DNA of 64,000 nt from UMGS1696 sp963643035. Lineage in GTDB: Bacteria; Bacillota; Clostridia; Oscillospirales; CAG-272. Shown here in pieces: positions 16,473 through 25,331 of this stretch. Positions within the stretch are counted from its first letter, which is position 1. Every line of letters starts with the position of its first letter. The stretch is from contig CAVIKO010000004.1 of the NCBI GenBank assembly GCA_963643035.1, positions 21,289 through 85,288 of the forward strand, written 5' to 3'. The notes beneath the pieces are model-generated. The model was not told the DNA's origin. It saw only the letters and a list, made by a program, of their open reading frames with translations, and made no database searches. Position numbers and translations under genes: made by a program.

Positions 16473-18023
16473 TCAGTATCCGGTTTTATTGCCATTAGTT
16501 ACATTACCTTTCGCAACTTCTTTGACTGTTTCCATGTACTCTTCGAGAGCTTTTTCCATGCTGCGCTGTTTGGCTGCAACAGTGGATGCCATGATGTCTG
16601 CTGATTTTGCAGTTACACCACAGTTAAGAAACAATTGATCTGGCGAACCGATAGCGTTTGAAAAAACATACCAGAAGGCAAGATTGGTGCTTTCTTTGAC
16701 AAGATCAAACATGCGCGCTGTTTCAGTGCTCTCAGAATACTTGGTTTTTAGTGCTGTTTCAAAGTATGCAGGCAGAACATTTGTGTAATTGGAAGCAGAT
16801 AAGGCTTCTAAAACAGCTCCTGCCATTGTAGGATTCTTTGCTACTGTGGTTAGTGAAAAAGAATTGTGTGTGTTTCGGCTGATGGAGTGATATTTTTCCT
16901 GCGATTCATTGAGTTTCGGGTACGGAATGATACCGTAGGAATCTTCCATATCACGATACTGTGTTACTGCATCGTCCATTTCTGCGGAGATACCGAGTAT
17001 GGATCCGGCTTTAAATTTTTCAGAAAGTGCGGTGTAGCCTGCTAGTTGATTCGGTATTGCATTTGTGCCATTGTATGCATAGAAACCGTTTGTATCGTGG
17101 AAAAGAGTGTAAAGCTTGTTACACATGATATCGTCTCGATCTTTGCCAAAGGTGAATTGCCAATTTCCGTTTTCATCTCGCTTGTACATATCACCGCCGA
17201 GGGAGGAGAGGAAACCCTTCGGATGGTTGAGATCGTGGGAGATGAAGCCGAGCTGGTCATCTTCGCTATATTTTCCGTCACCGTTCAGATCGGTACAAGA
17301 AAGCTCTGTCAATTCCATACATTTATCAATCGTCCACTTTCCGCTCTCCACGACTTCATAGATGTCTATGCCATAGTTCTCTGCCGTTTGCAAGTTGACA
17401 TAGTAACAGTATGTGCATTTCAGGTAGCCGAGGGATGCATCCCCGGAAAGAAAGTATACTTTTCCATCAAGAGACATATCCTCAATAATACCGTCGAGAT
17501 AATACGGCTTTGTGAGGTCAATGAACTCGTTGGGGGTGATATCTTGGAAAATACCGTTTTGAAGCATGACAGATGCATTGCCAATCATGAGATCCACCCA
17601 GTCGTACACTACATCTCCGGCAATGACGGTTTTGATGATATCCTGCATATAGCTCTGCCGTACATCTGTAAGGTGTCCCGGCTTGAGAATTGTTTTGAGT
17701 TTAACATTAAGCCGATCTTCCACGCCTATGCGACTGTTGTAGATAGCATCATTCACTACATCGCCATTCAATTCTGTAGTATAAAACTCGTTTGCAATCT
17801 CCTCGCGATAGAGAAAAGATACTTCTCCTCCGTCAAAGTTTAAGGTATCCGGAAGATCATCTATTGATCCAGTTTCGGTCGCTTGTGCAGTATCCGCCCC
17901 TTCAATAGTTGCTTCTGGAAAGGCGGATTCTTGTTTGGTGTCGCTTGTATTCGCAGTGCGGCAGGAGTATAAAATGGCACAGAGAATACATAGGGCAGCT
18001 AGTCTCTTTTCTGTGTGTTTCAT
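16473..18023 (-). CDS. Extracellular solute-binding lipoprotein (ABC sugar transport type)
   Basis: A 516-residue secreted lipoprotein. The signal peptide ends in lipobox LYSC (C21), followed by a Thr/Glu-rich linker to about residue 60. The body resembles cluster B solute-binding proteins and is homologous along its length to the protein at 28561-30051. Residues 245-256 (DLNGDGKYSEDD) form an EF-hand/dockerin-like calcium loop. No permease or ATPase genes are nearby, so it is an orphan receptor or relies on a transporter elsewhere. AAAGGAG precedes the ATG. The gene is visibly AT-richer than its surroundings. Confidence 0.82.
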   Translation of the reverse strand: MKHTEKRLAALCILCAILYSCRTANTSDTKQESAFPEATIEGADTAQATETGSIDDLPDTLNFDGGEVSFLYREEIANEFYTTELNGDVVNDAIYNSRIGVEDRLNVKLKTILKPGHLTDVRQSYMQDIIKTVIAGDVVYDWVDLMIGNASVMLQNGIFQDITPNEFIDLTKPYYLDGIIEDMSLDGKVYFLSGDASLGYLKCTYCYYVNLQTAENYGIDIYEVVESGKWTIDKCMELTELSCTDLNGDGKYSEDDQLGFISHDLNHPKGFLSSLGGDMYKRDENGNWQFTFGKDRDDIMCNKLYTLFHDTNGFYAYNGTNAIPNQLAGYTALSEKFKAGSILGISAEMDDAVTQYRDMEDSYGIIPYPKLNESQEKYHSISRNTHNSFSLTTVAKNPTMAGAVLEALSASNYTNVLPAYFETALKTKYSESTETARMFDLVKESTNLAFWYVFSNAIGSPDQLFLNCGVTAKSADIMASTVAAKQRSMEKALEEYMETVKEVAKGNVTNGNKTGY

Positions 18024-18084
18024 AAACGATTCTCCTTTATAAATTTATCAAGGTCGAAAGCTGCGAATTTACGAATGAGTTGAT

Positions 18085-19089
18085 TTATTTTGCGTGTTTT
18101 GCCGTATAGGCGTCCATATACGAGAGGATAGGCGTATTCCACCAATGATATTCTTTTGGCAGACGGCTGTACTCTCTGGCGAGTCCGTCATGCAGGAGTG
18201 TAAAACTCTCTTGAGATAGACCTGTGACAGACAGAATTTTGTGGTTGTCCACAATGCGGTTCAGAAGCCTGTCGTAGAGAAGTTGGTAACGTGTACTGGC
18301 AAAAATCTGCTGACCGTCGCTGAGAAGCTGTAAATAATCATCCTGCGGAATCCATTCATAGCGCAGTCCGCCGATTTCTCGGTAAATTTCCGCAACGGTT
18401 TCCCATGTATTGTGTTCTGCTGTGGCTGTCGTGAAACGTTGCATATAGGAGAGATCATTCCAGAGCAGACCCGCAATCATTTTTGCAACATCACCGGCCC
18501 ATGTCATCGTTGCCTGTATGTTTCGTGCAGTGTCTGGCAGATAGACGGTTTTACCGGCACGCATCCGTTCGATAAGCACTGGAGCTTCCAGCGTGACAAG
18601 TTGAAACCGGAACCGAGAATATGTAATCGCCGGACGGATGATAGTATAATTTCTATATTTGGATGTGGATAGAATGTTTTCTCCCTTTGCTTTGTACAGA
18701 GAATAATCATCGGATGCGAGATACGCCGTATCAGTCGAGGTATCGAGAAGGCGCGGCGAATCCTCTGTAATTGGAAAGGAACCGTCATATACACGATAAG
18801 AGGATAGAAATACATAGTGGCCTGTATTACCAAGCAGTGTATCCATCGCCTCTCGAAAGCTCTCGCCAGGATAGAGCATGAAATCCACAATAGCATCATA
18901 GCCATTTGCGCAAAAAGAGGCGCGTACTGCAGGATCTAAAAAGTTCGCCTTGAAATAATGCAATTCCGGGTCGTCTGAAGTGCAGTCATCCAAAGACACA
19001 ACATCTACGGCATAACCGCACCGTCGCAGTTCCGGTACCAGATAAATGCCCATCGCACCAGTACCGCCAGGAATTAATACTCGTTTCAT
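18085..19089 (-). CDS. NAD-dependent epimerase/dehydratase family protein
   Basis: A 334-residue extended short-chain dehydrogenase. The N-terminal VLIPGGTGAMG is the Rossmann nucleotide-binding turn (TGxxGxxG variant), LSSYRVYDG supplies the catalytic Ser region and YSLYKAKGE the YxxxK pair (about residues 128-136). Members modify nucleotide sugars or similar substrates. It ends 61 bases upstream of the solute-binding lipoprotein start and shares its lower GC, so the two may have been acquired together. The specific substrate cannot be told. Confidence 0.8.
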   Translation of the reverse strand: MKRVLIPGGTGAMGIYLVPELRRCGYAVDVVSLDDCTSDDPELHYFKANFLDPAVRASFCANGYDAIVDFMLYPGESFREAMDTLLGNTGHYVFLSSYRVYDGSFPITEDSPRLLDTSTDTAYLASDDYSLYKAKGENILSTSKYRNYTIIRPAITYSRFRFQLVTLEAPVLIERMRAGKTVYLPDTARNIQATMTWAGDVAKMIAGLLWNDLSYMQRFTTATAEHNTWETVAEIYREIGGLRYEWIPQDDYLQLLSDGQQIFASTRYQLLYDRLLNRIVDNHKILSVTGLSQESFTLLHDGLAREYSRLPKEYHWWNTPILSYMDAYTAKHAK

Positions 19090-19160
19090 ATGCTATACAT
19101 CCTTTCCTTTCGTGGCTATTTCCATCTGTGGAAATGCTTGACATGATAGGTGTTTCTTCA

Positions 19161-20180
19161 TTATGTATTCCATTGAAACAGCACGCCCTGCGGGAAGTCA
19201 CGTTCCCCGATCACGCGGTCGTATACGGCCTGTGCTTCGGTTGGGTCGTGGATTTCCGAGAGCATCCGATCGATGTGGATTCGTCCGCCGTGCTGGAGAG
19301 CGAGTGTGGCGCGGATGTCATCCCGATGCGTCCACCAGCCGGGAGAGGATTCCGTATCCGGTCTGGCGCAGGTATGTGCGCCGATCAGGGTGATGCCGGG
19401 ACCGTGGATCTTGCGATAATAGTCGATGGTGAAATTCGGATCCCGCGTACAGCCGAGCAGCGCCACTCTTCCGAATCTTGCCATACAGTCGAGAACGGTG
19501 TCGAGAGCCTTCCCCTGGCCGCTGACCTCGATTGCTACTTTGCATCCGCCACCTGTGATCCTTTTCACCTGCGCGGCAAAATCCGTGTCTGTGGGATCCA
19601 GAGCATAGTCTGCGCCTATGGTATATGCAAAATTGCGCCGGGATGCTACCGGATCGGCGGCGATCACGGGATACGCACCTGCCGCATGGAGAAATTGAAC
19701 CGCCATTGCGCCGAGGATCCCCTGACCCATCACGATCGCCGCTTCACCAAGCTCTACGCGCGTTTTCCGTACCGCTGCCAGCGGGAACGTGCAGATATAC
19801 GAAAACGCTGCCGCAGTGAGGGGAACATCGTCATAGGGGATTGGGATCACCTGATTTTCATGCACGGTGCAGTAGCCGCGATGCTGACTGTTCCAGAGAG
19901 CCACACGATCGCCGATCTTGACGCTGCGCACTCCCGAACCGGTTTCCGCCACAATGCCGGAGCCGCTGTAGCCGAGCGCACGGGGAAAGTGAACCGCACC
20001 AACACCACCGTCGAATATGCTGATGTTCGGATCTCCCGTGATGTTTGCCCGTTCCGTGCCGCGGCTGATCGCCGTATATGCCATTTTTACAAGCACCTGA
20101 CCGTTACCGGGGGCATAGATCGGAACGTCGCACAGCTCCGCTGTATTGATTTTTGTAAAGATGATCTGTTTTGTTTCCAT
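19161..20180 (-). CDS. MDR-family dehydrogenase (zinc-type alcohol dehydrogenase-like)
   Basis: A 339-residue medium-chain dehydrogenase with an N-terminal GroES-like domain (YTAISRGTERANI; FPRALGYSGSGIV) and a Rossmann domain around residues 145-260 (VMGQGILGAMAVQFLHAAGA). The usual catalytic-zinc Cys is replaced by Ser in AISRGTE, as in the branch often paired with Gfo/Idh/MocA oxidoreductases. It begins 15 bases after the Gfo/Idh/MocA gene's stop, supporting a shared sugar or polyol pathway. Confidence 0.8.
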   Translation of the reverse strand: METKQIIFTKINTAELCDVPIYAPGNGQVLVKMAYTAISRGTERANITGDPNISIFDGGVGAVHFPRALGYSGSGIVAETGSGVRSVKIGDRVALWNSQHRGYCTVHENQVIPIPYDDVPLTAAAFSYICTFPLAAVRKTRVELGEAAIVMGQGILGAMAVQFLHAAGAYPVIAADPVASRRNFAYTIGADYALDPTDTDFAAQVKRITGGGCKVAIEVSGQGKALDTVLDCMARFGRVALLGCTRDPNFTIDYYRKIHGPGITLIGAHTCARPDTESSPGWWTHRDDIRATLALQHGGRIHIDRMLSEIHDPTEAQAVYDRVIGERDFPQGVLFQWNT

Positions 20181-20195
20181 TGCGGATTGCCCTCC

Positions 20196-21200
20196 TTATA
20201 CCGGTATGCCGCACGCTTCAAGCACCATTTTCTGTACATCAATTTCGCTCTGGTATGTGTAGGCAAGCTCCATTTCTCCGCGCACCGCGGCGGCAAACTC
20301 CTCCATCATTTTGTCGTACCGTCCGATCGGCGGAAATGCCACCGTCTCACCGTTGTCGCGCCACTCCTTCCCCGGCTCGTGGCGCGTGACCTTCATTCCG
20401 GTCGTCATGCCGCCTTTTACGTAGTATTCAAAGGGCTTGAGCTCCACAGACGCCTTCGTGCCCGTGATGACAAGCTGCCGCCGGTCAAAACCGTTGACCT
20501 CCGCTGCGCTCGTTTTCGCGAAGGAGATGCCGCGCCCGTAATCGAATACGGCAAAGCCATAGTCCGGGCAGTCGATCCCCTCAGTCATGGTATGCCGGTT
20601 CATTGGCGTGACAGAGAGTGGGATCCCCTGAAAACGGTAGATCATATCGACAAGATGACAGCCGAGAAAGAACATCATTCCGCCGCGAAACCGATTCAGC
20701 CATTCGCGCTTCTCCGGAGGATGGCGCACGCTCATCTGCGCGTCTACGGCAACGATGTCCCCCAACTCTCCGGCGCGCAGCATCTGCTCTGCCATGCGAA
20801 CCGCCGGATTGTAGCGGTACATATATCCCATCTGGAACGGCAGGTGCTTTTTTCCCGCAAGCCGTACCATGGCCGTAAACGCGGGCAGATCCTCGCCGCC
20901 CGGCTTGTCCATGTGGACGGGAAATCCCGCCTCAATCGCCAGATGCGCGTTCGGAACAAGGGAAAATTCCTCTGTCTCCACAAGGATCGCATCAATGGTG
21001 CTGTCACCCAAAATATCGTCCCGATCGCGATGGGGGATCCCGCTATAGCAGGGCTGCCTGTTTAGTGTATCCTCCCACTCTGCCGATTCCGCGCATACGC
21101 CCGCGATCTCGAATGTTTCCGGCATACGGCGCATCGTATCCATAAATCCAGGCGCGTGATCGTGTCCGACCCCAATCTGCGCTACACGAATTTTTGCCAT
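20196..21200 (-). CDS. Gfo/Idh/MocA family oxidoreductase
   Basis: A 334-residue NAD(P)-dependent oxidoreductase. The N-terminal Rossmann strand reads IRVAQIGVGHDHAPG, and HMDKPGG (about 110-116) matches the family's EKP-like motif with Asp for Glu. The C-terminal alpha/beta domain follows. Such enzymes oxidise sugars, inositols or amino sugars. The start at 21200 is set by CAGGAGG 10 bases upstream and by the Rossmann start; a longer frame would run through the divergent promoter. Divergent from the AraC regulator, which may control it. Confidence 0.85.
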   Translation of the reverse strand: MAKIRVAQIGVGHDHAPGFMDTMRRMPETFEIAGVCAESAEWEDTLNRQPCYSGIPHRDRDDILGDSTIDAILVETEEFSLVPNAHLAIEAGFPVHMDKPGGEDLPAFTAMVRLAGKKHLPFQMGYMYRYNPAVRMAEQMLRAGELGDIVAVDAQMSVRHPPEKREWLNRFRGGMMFFLGCHLVDMIYRFQGIPLSVTPMNRHTMTEGIDCPDYGFAVFDYGRGISFAKTSAAEVNGFDRRQLVITGTKASVELKPFEYYVKGGMTTGMKVTRHEPGKEWRDNGETVAFPPIGRYDKMMEEFAAAVRGEMELAYTYQSEIDVQKMVLEACGIPV

Positions 21201-21257
21201 ATGGTTCTGCCTCCTGTATGTAATTTGGGAATATAGTTTTTCTTCTACAGAAAAAGT

Positions 21258-21294
21258 ATACCATATTGACAAATCACATACCATATGCTATACT
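21258..21294 (+). promoter_or_regulatory. Promoter of AraC gene with 20-bp-spaced direct repeats
   Basis: TTGACA (21266-21271) and TATACT (21289-21294) are 17 bases apart. The 9-mer ATACCATAT occurs twice, at about 21258 and 21278, one copy ending on the -35 and the other between -35 and -10. AraC proteins often bind direct repeats about 21 bp apart, so this is a candidate operator for autoregulation and for the divergent oxidoreductase genes. Confidence 0.55.
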
Positions 21295-21343
21295 GCTGGA
21301 TGTATAAACAATTCTGCTTTTTTGCCGGAAAGGGTGCAGGACG

Positions 21344-22174
21344 ATGGAAACACACGAAATTTATGAAAAACACCTTTGTATGACGGATCTGTGCGTGGAA
21401 CGGTGCGAAACAACGGATTGCCGCCGGGTCGAGGTTCCTTCCGCACGGCAGGACACGCGTTTTCTCTATCTGTACGCGGGCGAAGCGACGGTGCAGTCGG
21501 CGCAGTGCCGGCTTCATGTCGGCACGGGGGACATGCTGTATCTGCCGGAGAGCAGTGGAGAGCATCTATTCTGGAGCGGTACGGACGGCATATCCTATAT
21601 CGCGCTGCGGATCGTTTCCAAGCGGATCGATATGGCGAACAACGACCGCTATACGGTACAGCGTGTGGGAGAACTATCCACACCGTCTACCGGGGAGATC
21701 TTTTACCGGATCTATACACTGTTCTGCGATTGCGATAAATCCCCGGAACAGGCACGGATCGACCGGGTGCGCGCCATCGGACTGTACTACGCCTTTTATG
21801 CTGACGTGCTGCCGCATCTCATCACCGCTCCGTCTGTGCGGTACAACGCGATTCTGCGGGATGCCGTGGACTACATTGACAGTCATCTTTCGTCGGATTT
21901 TGATATGGATACGCTTGCACAGGCAGCATGTGTCAGTTCATCCCACCTCTATCATCTCTTCCGCGACGGATTGGGGATGACGCCGGTGCAGTATCGGAAT
22001 GAACAGCGGATTGCGTGTGCGGCGCGGGATCTGCGGGCGACGGAGGAGAGCATTGAACAAATCGCTGTCAAGAATGGATTTCATTCCGCAATCTACTTCC
22101 ATCGGATTTTCCATGCGGCGACCGGTATGACGCCGGGGGAATATCGGGCGGCAACACGGCACGAAAGCGAATAA
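21344..22174 (+). CDS. AraC family transcriptional regulator
   Basis: A 276-residue regulator: an N-terminal cupin-like sensing domain (about 30-100; LYAGEATVQSAQCRLHVGTG) and a C-terminal double HTH (about 175-272) with FDMDTLAQAACVSSSHLYHL and IEQIAVKNGFHSAIYFHRIF, ending in the classic TGMTPGEYR. Its divergence from the Gfo/Idh/MocA gene and the promoter repeats suggest it senses a sugar and controls the 15.3-21.2 kb genes. Confidence 0.9.
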   Translation: METHEIYEKHLCMTDLCVERCETTDCRRVEVPSARQDTRFLYLYAGEATVQSAQCRLHVGTGDMLYLPESSGEHLFWSGTDGISYIALRIVSKRIDMANNDRYTVQRVGELSTPSTGEIFYRIYTLFCDCDKSPEQARIDRVRAIGLYYAFYADVLPHLITAPSVRYNAILRDAVDYIDSHLSSDFDMDTLAQAACVSSSHLYHLFRDGLGMTPVQYRNEQRIACAARDLRATEESIEQIAVKNGFHSAIYFHRIFHAATGMTPGEYRAATRHESE

Positions 22175-22267
22175 AACGTATAAATAGCTACAAGTGTCAA
22201 AATTGAAGATATGCAAAATGCACAAAAAGCGAGCGCGAAATTTGGTGTGCGAAATGTGTCGAAATTG

Positions 22268-22296
22268 TTGACAAACCGTATCGACTTCGTTATAAT
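22268..22296 (+). promoter_or_regulatory. Perfect consensus sigma-A promoter
   Basis: TTGACA (22268-22273), 17-base spacer, TATAAT (22291-22296). It drives the secreted CBM9-like gene after a leader of about 55 bases, implying strong, possibly constitutive expression. Confidence 0.85.
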
Positions 22297-22358
22297 AAGG
22301 GTAGCGATGGATACATCGACTATTGTATACGGATTATCCGAGAAAAGAGGAAATCAAT

Positions 22359-23180
22359 ATGAAAAAGTTACTGGCACTGGGCATGACAGCGTTGCTTGTT
22401 GCGGGAATGGCTGTATCCGTATCCGCTGTCAATTCGTTCACGGCATCCGCCGGCACATGCGTCGTAGATGGTGAAAAGGATCTTGCATATGTTTCCGCGC
22501 CGATCGTTTCCAATTATGAAATTGCTGACGGTGCTGCACTTGGTACGACTTGGGCTGCATGGGACGATGACTATCTGTATCTGTATACCGAGGTCCAGGA
22601 TGGAGCCGTTACGCCGGCAGCGGACGTTACCAGCATCTGGTCGAATGACTGTGTAGAATATTATATCAATCTCTCCGGCGAATACGGTGCTATCACGGAC
22701 ATCAATGCCGCACAGTACACTATGGGTCCGAACTTCACAGCATGGGCAGGCGGCGGTATGCACAGAGACAACAACATGGACAATGCACCGTTTGCATTTA
22801 CCTTGACCGATTATGGTTACACCGTTGAAGTAGCAATTCCGTGGGGTTCTGACTACACCGCTGAGGAAGGCGCTGCAATCGATTTCTGCGTAGGTATCAA
22901 CGACGATAGCGACGGAGATGGTTCCACTCGTGAATTCCAGACCTTCACCGGTGCAGATCAGGGCAACGAATGGTCCGCGGCCGATGAGGCTATGGATAAG
23001 CTGACACTGTCCGCTGAAAAGTACGTTGAACCGGAACCGGAAACGGAAGCTGCAGTGGAAGTAGTGGATGCTGCTGCTGAGACTGTGGTTGTTGCACCGA
23101 AGACCTTTGACGCAGGCGTGATTGCAGCCGTTGCCGCTGTTGTTTCCGCTATGGGTTATACCTTCTCGAAAAAGAGATAA
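22359..23180 (+). CDS. Secreted CBM9-like surface protein with C-terminal anchor
   Basis: A 273-residue exported protein. It has an N-terminal signal peptide (KKLLALGMTALLVAGMAVSV, cleavage near SVSA), then a beta-sandwich resembling family 9 carbohydrate-binding/DOMON modules (TTWAAWDDDYLYLYTEVQD; DCVEYYINLSG). A Glu/Pro linker leads to a tail of PKTFDAG, a hydrophobic segment of about 17 residues and SKKR, laid out like a sortase sorting signal but with TFD instead of TG. It contains an Asp-rich DDSDGDG loop. Start chosen for AGAGGA upstream. Probably a cell-surface glycan-binding protein. Confidence 0.75.
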   Translation: MKKLLALGMTALLVAGMAVSVSAVNSFTASAGTCVVDGEKDLAYVSAPIVSNYEIADGAALGTTWAAWDDDYLYLYTEVQDGAVTPAADVTSIWSNDCVEYYINLSGEYGAITDINAAQYTMGPNFTAWAGGGMHRDNNMDNAPFAFTLTDYGYTVEVAIPWGSDYTAEEGAAIDFCVGINDDSDGDGSTREFQTFTGADQGNEWSAADEAMDKLTLSAEKYVEPEPETEAAVEVVDAAAETVVVAPKTFDAGVIAAVAAVVSAMGYTFSKKR

Positions 23181-23212
23181 ATTTACACGCCTTGCTGTGC
23201 AGCTGTGCATAG

Positions 23213-23300
23213 GGAAGCGCTGAATAAATCGAAAAATTGCGCTAAAAAAAGCGGATGAATGGGTTTTGCGTACAAAATTAACCTTAAGTCAGCGTTTCCA
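23213..23300. repeat. Dispersed palindromic repeat, copy B
   Basis: Begins 33 bases after the CBM9-like gene. GGAAGCGCTGA pairs with TCAGCGTTTCC: relative to copies A and C, the stem changed from CTCTGA/TCAGAG to CGCTGA/TCAGCG, a compensatory change. It shares CTGAATAAATCG and TTAACCTTAA with the others. Confidence 0.65.
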
Positions 23301-23322
23301 AAAGGTTTATGGCTTACCAAAG

Positions 23323-23366
23323 AGGGAGCCGTGGTTCTCAAAAGGGACTGCGGCTCCCTTCCATTT
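23323..23366 (+). terminator. Terminator-like hairpin
   Basis: AGGGAGCCG (23323-23331) pairs with CGGCTCCCT (23351-23359) and is followed by TCCATTTT. It lies between the CBM9-like gene and the LysR gene, downstream of repeat copy B. Confidence 0.6.
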
Positions 23367-23523
23367 TCGGAATGGGCGATATTCTTTTTTTGCATATCCG
23401 TATGTTCGGCAAAAATGAATTTTTCTTCCCATACCCCTTTATTTTTTCAAACATCTGTGGTATACTATCATTGAATGCCTATGTCTGGTGCAATAGAGAA
23501 ACGGTATATCGAAAGGAGCGCGT

Positions 23524-24450
23524 ATGAATCTTCTGCACATGAAGTACGCTGTGGAGATCGCGGAAACGAGTTCCATCAACAAGGCGGCGGAAAAGCTCTA
23601 TGTGGGGCAGTCCGCGCTCAGCCGTGCCATCAAGGAATTGGAATCCTCGCTCGGTGTGATCTTATTTGACCGCAGCACACGTGGTATGACGCTTACACCG
23701 GATGGGGAAGTGTTCATTCGCTATGCCCGCACGATCTTAAAACAGGTGGATGCCGTGGAGGAGTTGTTTTCCCGCGGAGATGTCAGCAAAAAACGGTTCT
23801 CTTTGTCCGTACCGCGTGCCAGCTATATAGCGGAGGCATTCGTGCAGTTCTCCCGCAAAATCACGGCAGATACGGAGGCGGAGCTGTTCTATCGCGAAAC
23901 CAACTCCATCCAGACGATCAAAAACGTACAGAAAGAGGATTATCGACTCGGGATCATCCGCTTTACCGAGGATAACGACCGCTATTATCGTTCTCTGATG
24001 GAGGAAAAGGAACTGACAGGTGTACTCATCACAGAGTTCCGCTATGTGCTCCTGATGCGCGCCGACAGTCCTCTTGCTGCGTTGGAGACGATTACCTCCG
24101 ATGATCTGCAGCAGTATATGGAAATCACGCACGCCGATCCGTCCGTTCCCTCGCTGCCTATTGAGGACGGTAAAAAAGAGGATGCTTCTGAAACGCCCGG
24201 GCGGCGGATCTACATTTTTGAACGCGCCAGCCAGTTCTCGCTTTTGTCGGAAAATCCCGATACTTTTATGTGGGTGTCTCCGGTGCCCAAATCCCTGCTC
24301 GATCGATATGGACTTGTGGAGAGAGAATGTACGGTGGATCGCGGGATATACAAGGACGTGTTCATCCATCGGAAGGATTACACCCTAACACCGCTCGACA
24401 ATGCCTTTATCGAGTGCCTGATCCGTGTAAAACGGGAAACGATCCATTGA
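23524..24450 (+). CDS. LysR family transcriptional regulator
   Basis: A 308-residue LysR-type regulator. The winged HTH occupies residues 1-60 (MKYAVEIAETSSINKAAEKL; QSALSRAIKELESSLGVILF; RSTRGMTLTPDGE), followed by the periplasmic-binding-like effector domain to the end. It binds DNA as a tetramer and responds to a small molecule. AAAGGAGCGC precedes the ATG, and a TATACT -10 lies near 23460. The APH-like gene follows 73 bases downstream on the same strand. The target is not evident. Confidence 0.9.
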   Translation: MNLLHMKYAVEIAETSSINKAAEKLYVGQSALSRAIKELESSLGVILFDRSTRGMTLTPDGEVFIRYARTILKQVDAVEELFSRGDVSKKRFSLSVPRASYIAEAFVQFSRKITADTEAELFYRETNSIQTIKNVQKEDYRLGIIRFTEDNDRYYRSLMEEKELTGVLITEFRYVLLMRADSPLAALETITSDDLQQYMEITHADPSVPSLPIEDGKKEDASETPGRRIYIFERASQFSLLSENPDTFMWVSPVPKSLLDRYGLVERECTVDRGIYKDVFIHRKDYTLTPLDNAFIECLIRVKRETIH

Positions 24451-24523
24451 AATACGGATTCGCATGAGAAATATACAATCATAACGATCGGTGCGATGCG
24501 CCGTCCGGAAGGGAGCGGGGGAT

Positions 24524-25252
24524 ATGCGGTTAGACAGAATCATTGCGGTGCGGAACGACAAAACGGTGTACCGTGACGGAGACAGATGTCTGAAGGTATT
24601 CGGGAATGTGTATTCCGCATCTCAGGTACTGCGGGAAGCGCAGCTTCTTGCCAGCGTATCCGAGGTCGGACTCCCGGTTCCACGCCTGCTTGCCGTGACG
24701 CTTTGGGATGGCAGATGGACGATTGTCACCGAATACGTACACGGTACCGCCATGCGCCAACGGATGATTCCGGAAGAGCGCGGACAGTATCTCGCGTCCT
24801 TTGTTCGGATCGGGGAGGATATCCACACTTGCGTCTGTCCCACACTGCCGTCTCTGCGCGATACGGTGGAACGATCCATTGAAAAGGCTCAGTTGCCGGA
24901 AAACCGGAGAACGTATCTGCATCGGCTCCATACCGCGTTGAATACCGACGGAGATAAAATCTGCCACGGCGATTTCGATCCGACCAATGTTATTCTGACC
25001 GCAGATGGCGGCTATCGGATCCTCGATTGGTCTCACGCTGCGCATGGCAATCCCGCCATGGACGCTGCCTGCACATATCTGCTTCTCTGCCACAGCGACG
25101 GACGTGCGTTTGCCGACGCCTATCTCACGCGGTACGAGGAGGTTACGGGCGAAAAAAAGGTACGGTCGTATCTGCCGCTTGCCGCCGTCGTCCGCTATGT
25201 ACACGCCAATGCGGATACACGTGCGTTTCTTGACCCCTTTTTGAGCGAATAA
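24524..25252 (+). CDS. Aminoglycoside phosphotransferase-like (APH/choline kinase fold) protein
   Basis: A 242-residue kinase-like protein. Residues near 150 read ICHGDFDPTNVIL, the Brenner motif HxDxxxxN with catalytic Asp, and ILDWSHA supplies the metal-binding DxD-like Asp. The N-lobe has CLKVF with a candidate ATP-binding Lys, and EGL-type hinge TEYVHG. Members phosphorylate antibiotics, choline, homoserine or sugars; no evidence favours antibiotic resistance. The ATG at 24524 follows GGGAGCGGGGG; a farther in-frame start lacks such a site. Confidence 0.72.
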   Translation: MRLDRIIAVRNDKTVYRDGDRCLKVFGNVYSASQVLREAQLLASVSEVGLPVPRLLAVTLWDGRWTIVTEYVHGTAMRQRMIPEERGQYLASFVRIGEDIHTCVCPTLPSLRDTVERSIEKAQLPENRRTYLHRLHTALNTDGDKICHGDFDPTNVILTADGGYRILDWSHAAHGNPAMDAACTYLLLCHSDGRAFADAYLTRYEEVTGEKKVRSYLPLAAVVRYVHANADTRAFLDPFLSE

Positions 25253-25331
25253 AAGCATATTTATATATCGCACACAAACAACCGTATAAAAAGAAAAAAC
25301 AAGAGGAAAGAAGAAGGAAAGGACAATTTTT

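Noticed and set aside
19128..21065. A 645-codon plus-strand frame
   Set aside because: It runs antisense through two clear oxidoreductase genes (MDR and Gfo/Idh/MocA) and shows no domain.
24524..25252. Antibiotic resistance (aminoglycoside phosphotransferase)
   Set aside because: Only the general kinase fold motifs are shared; nothing in sequence or context points to a drug substrate.
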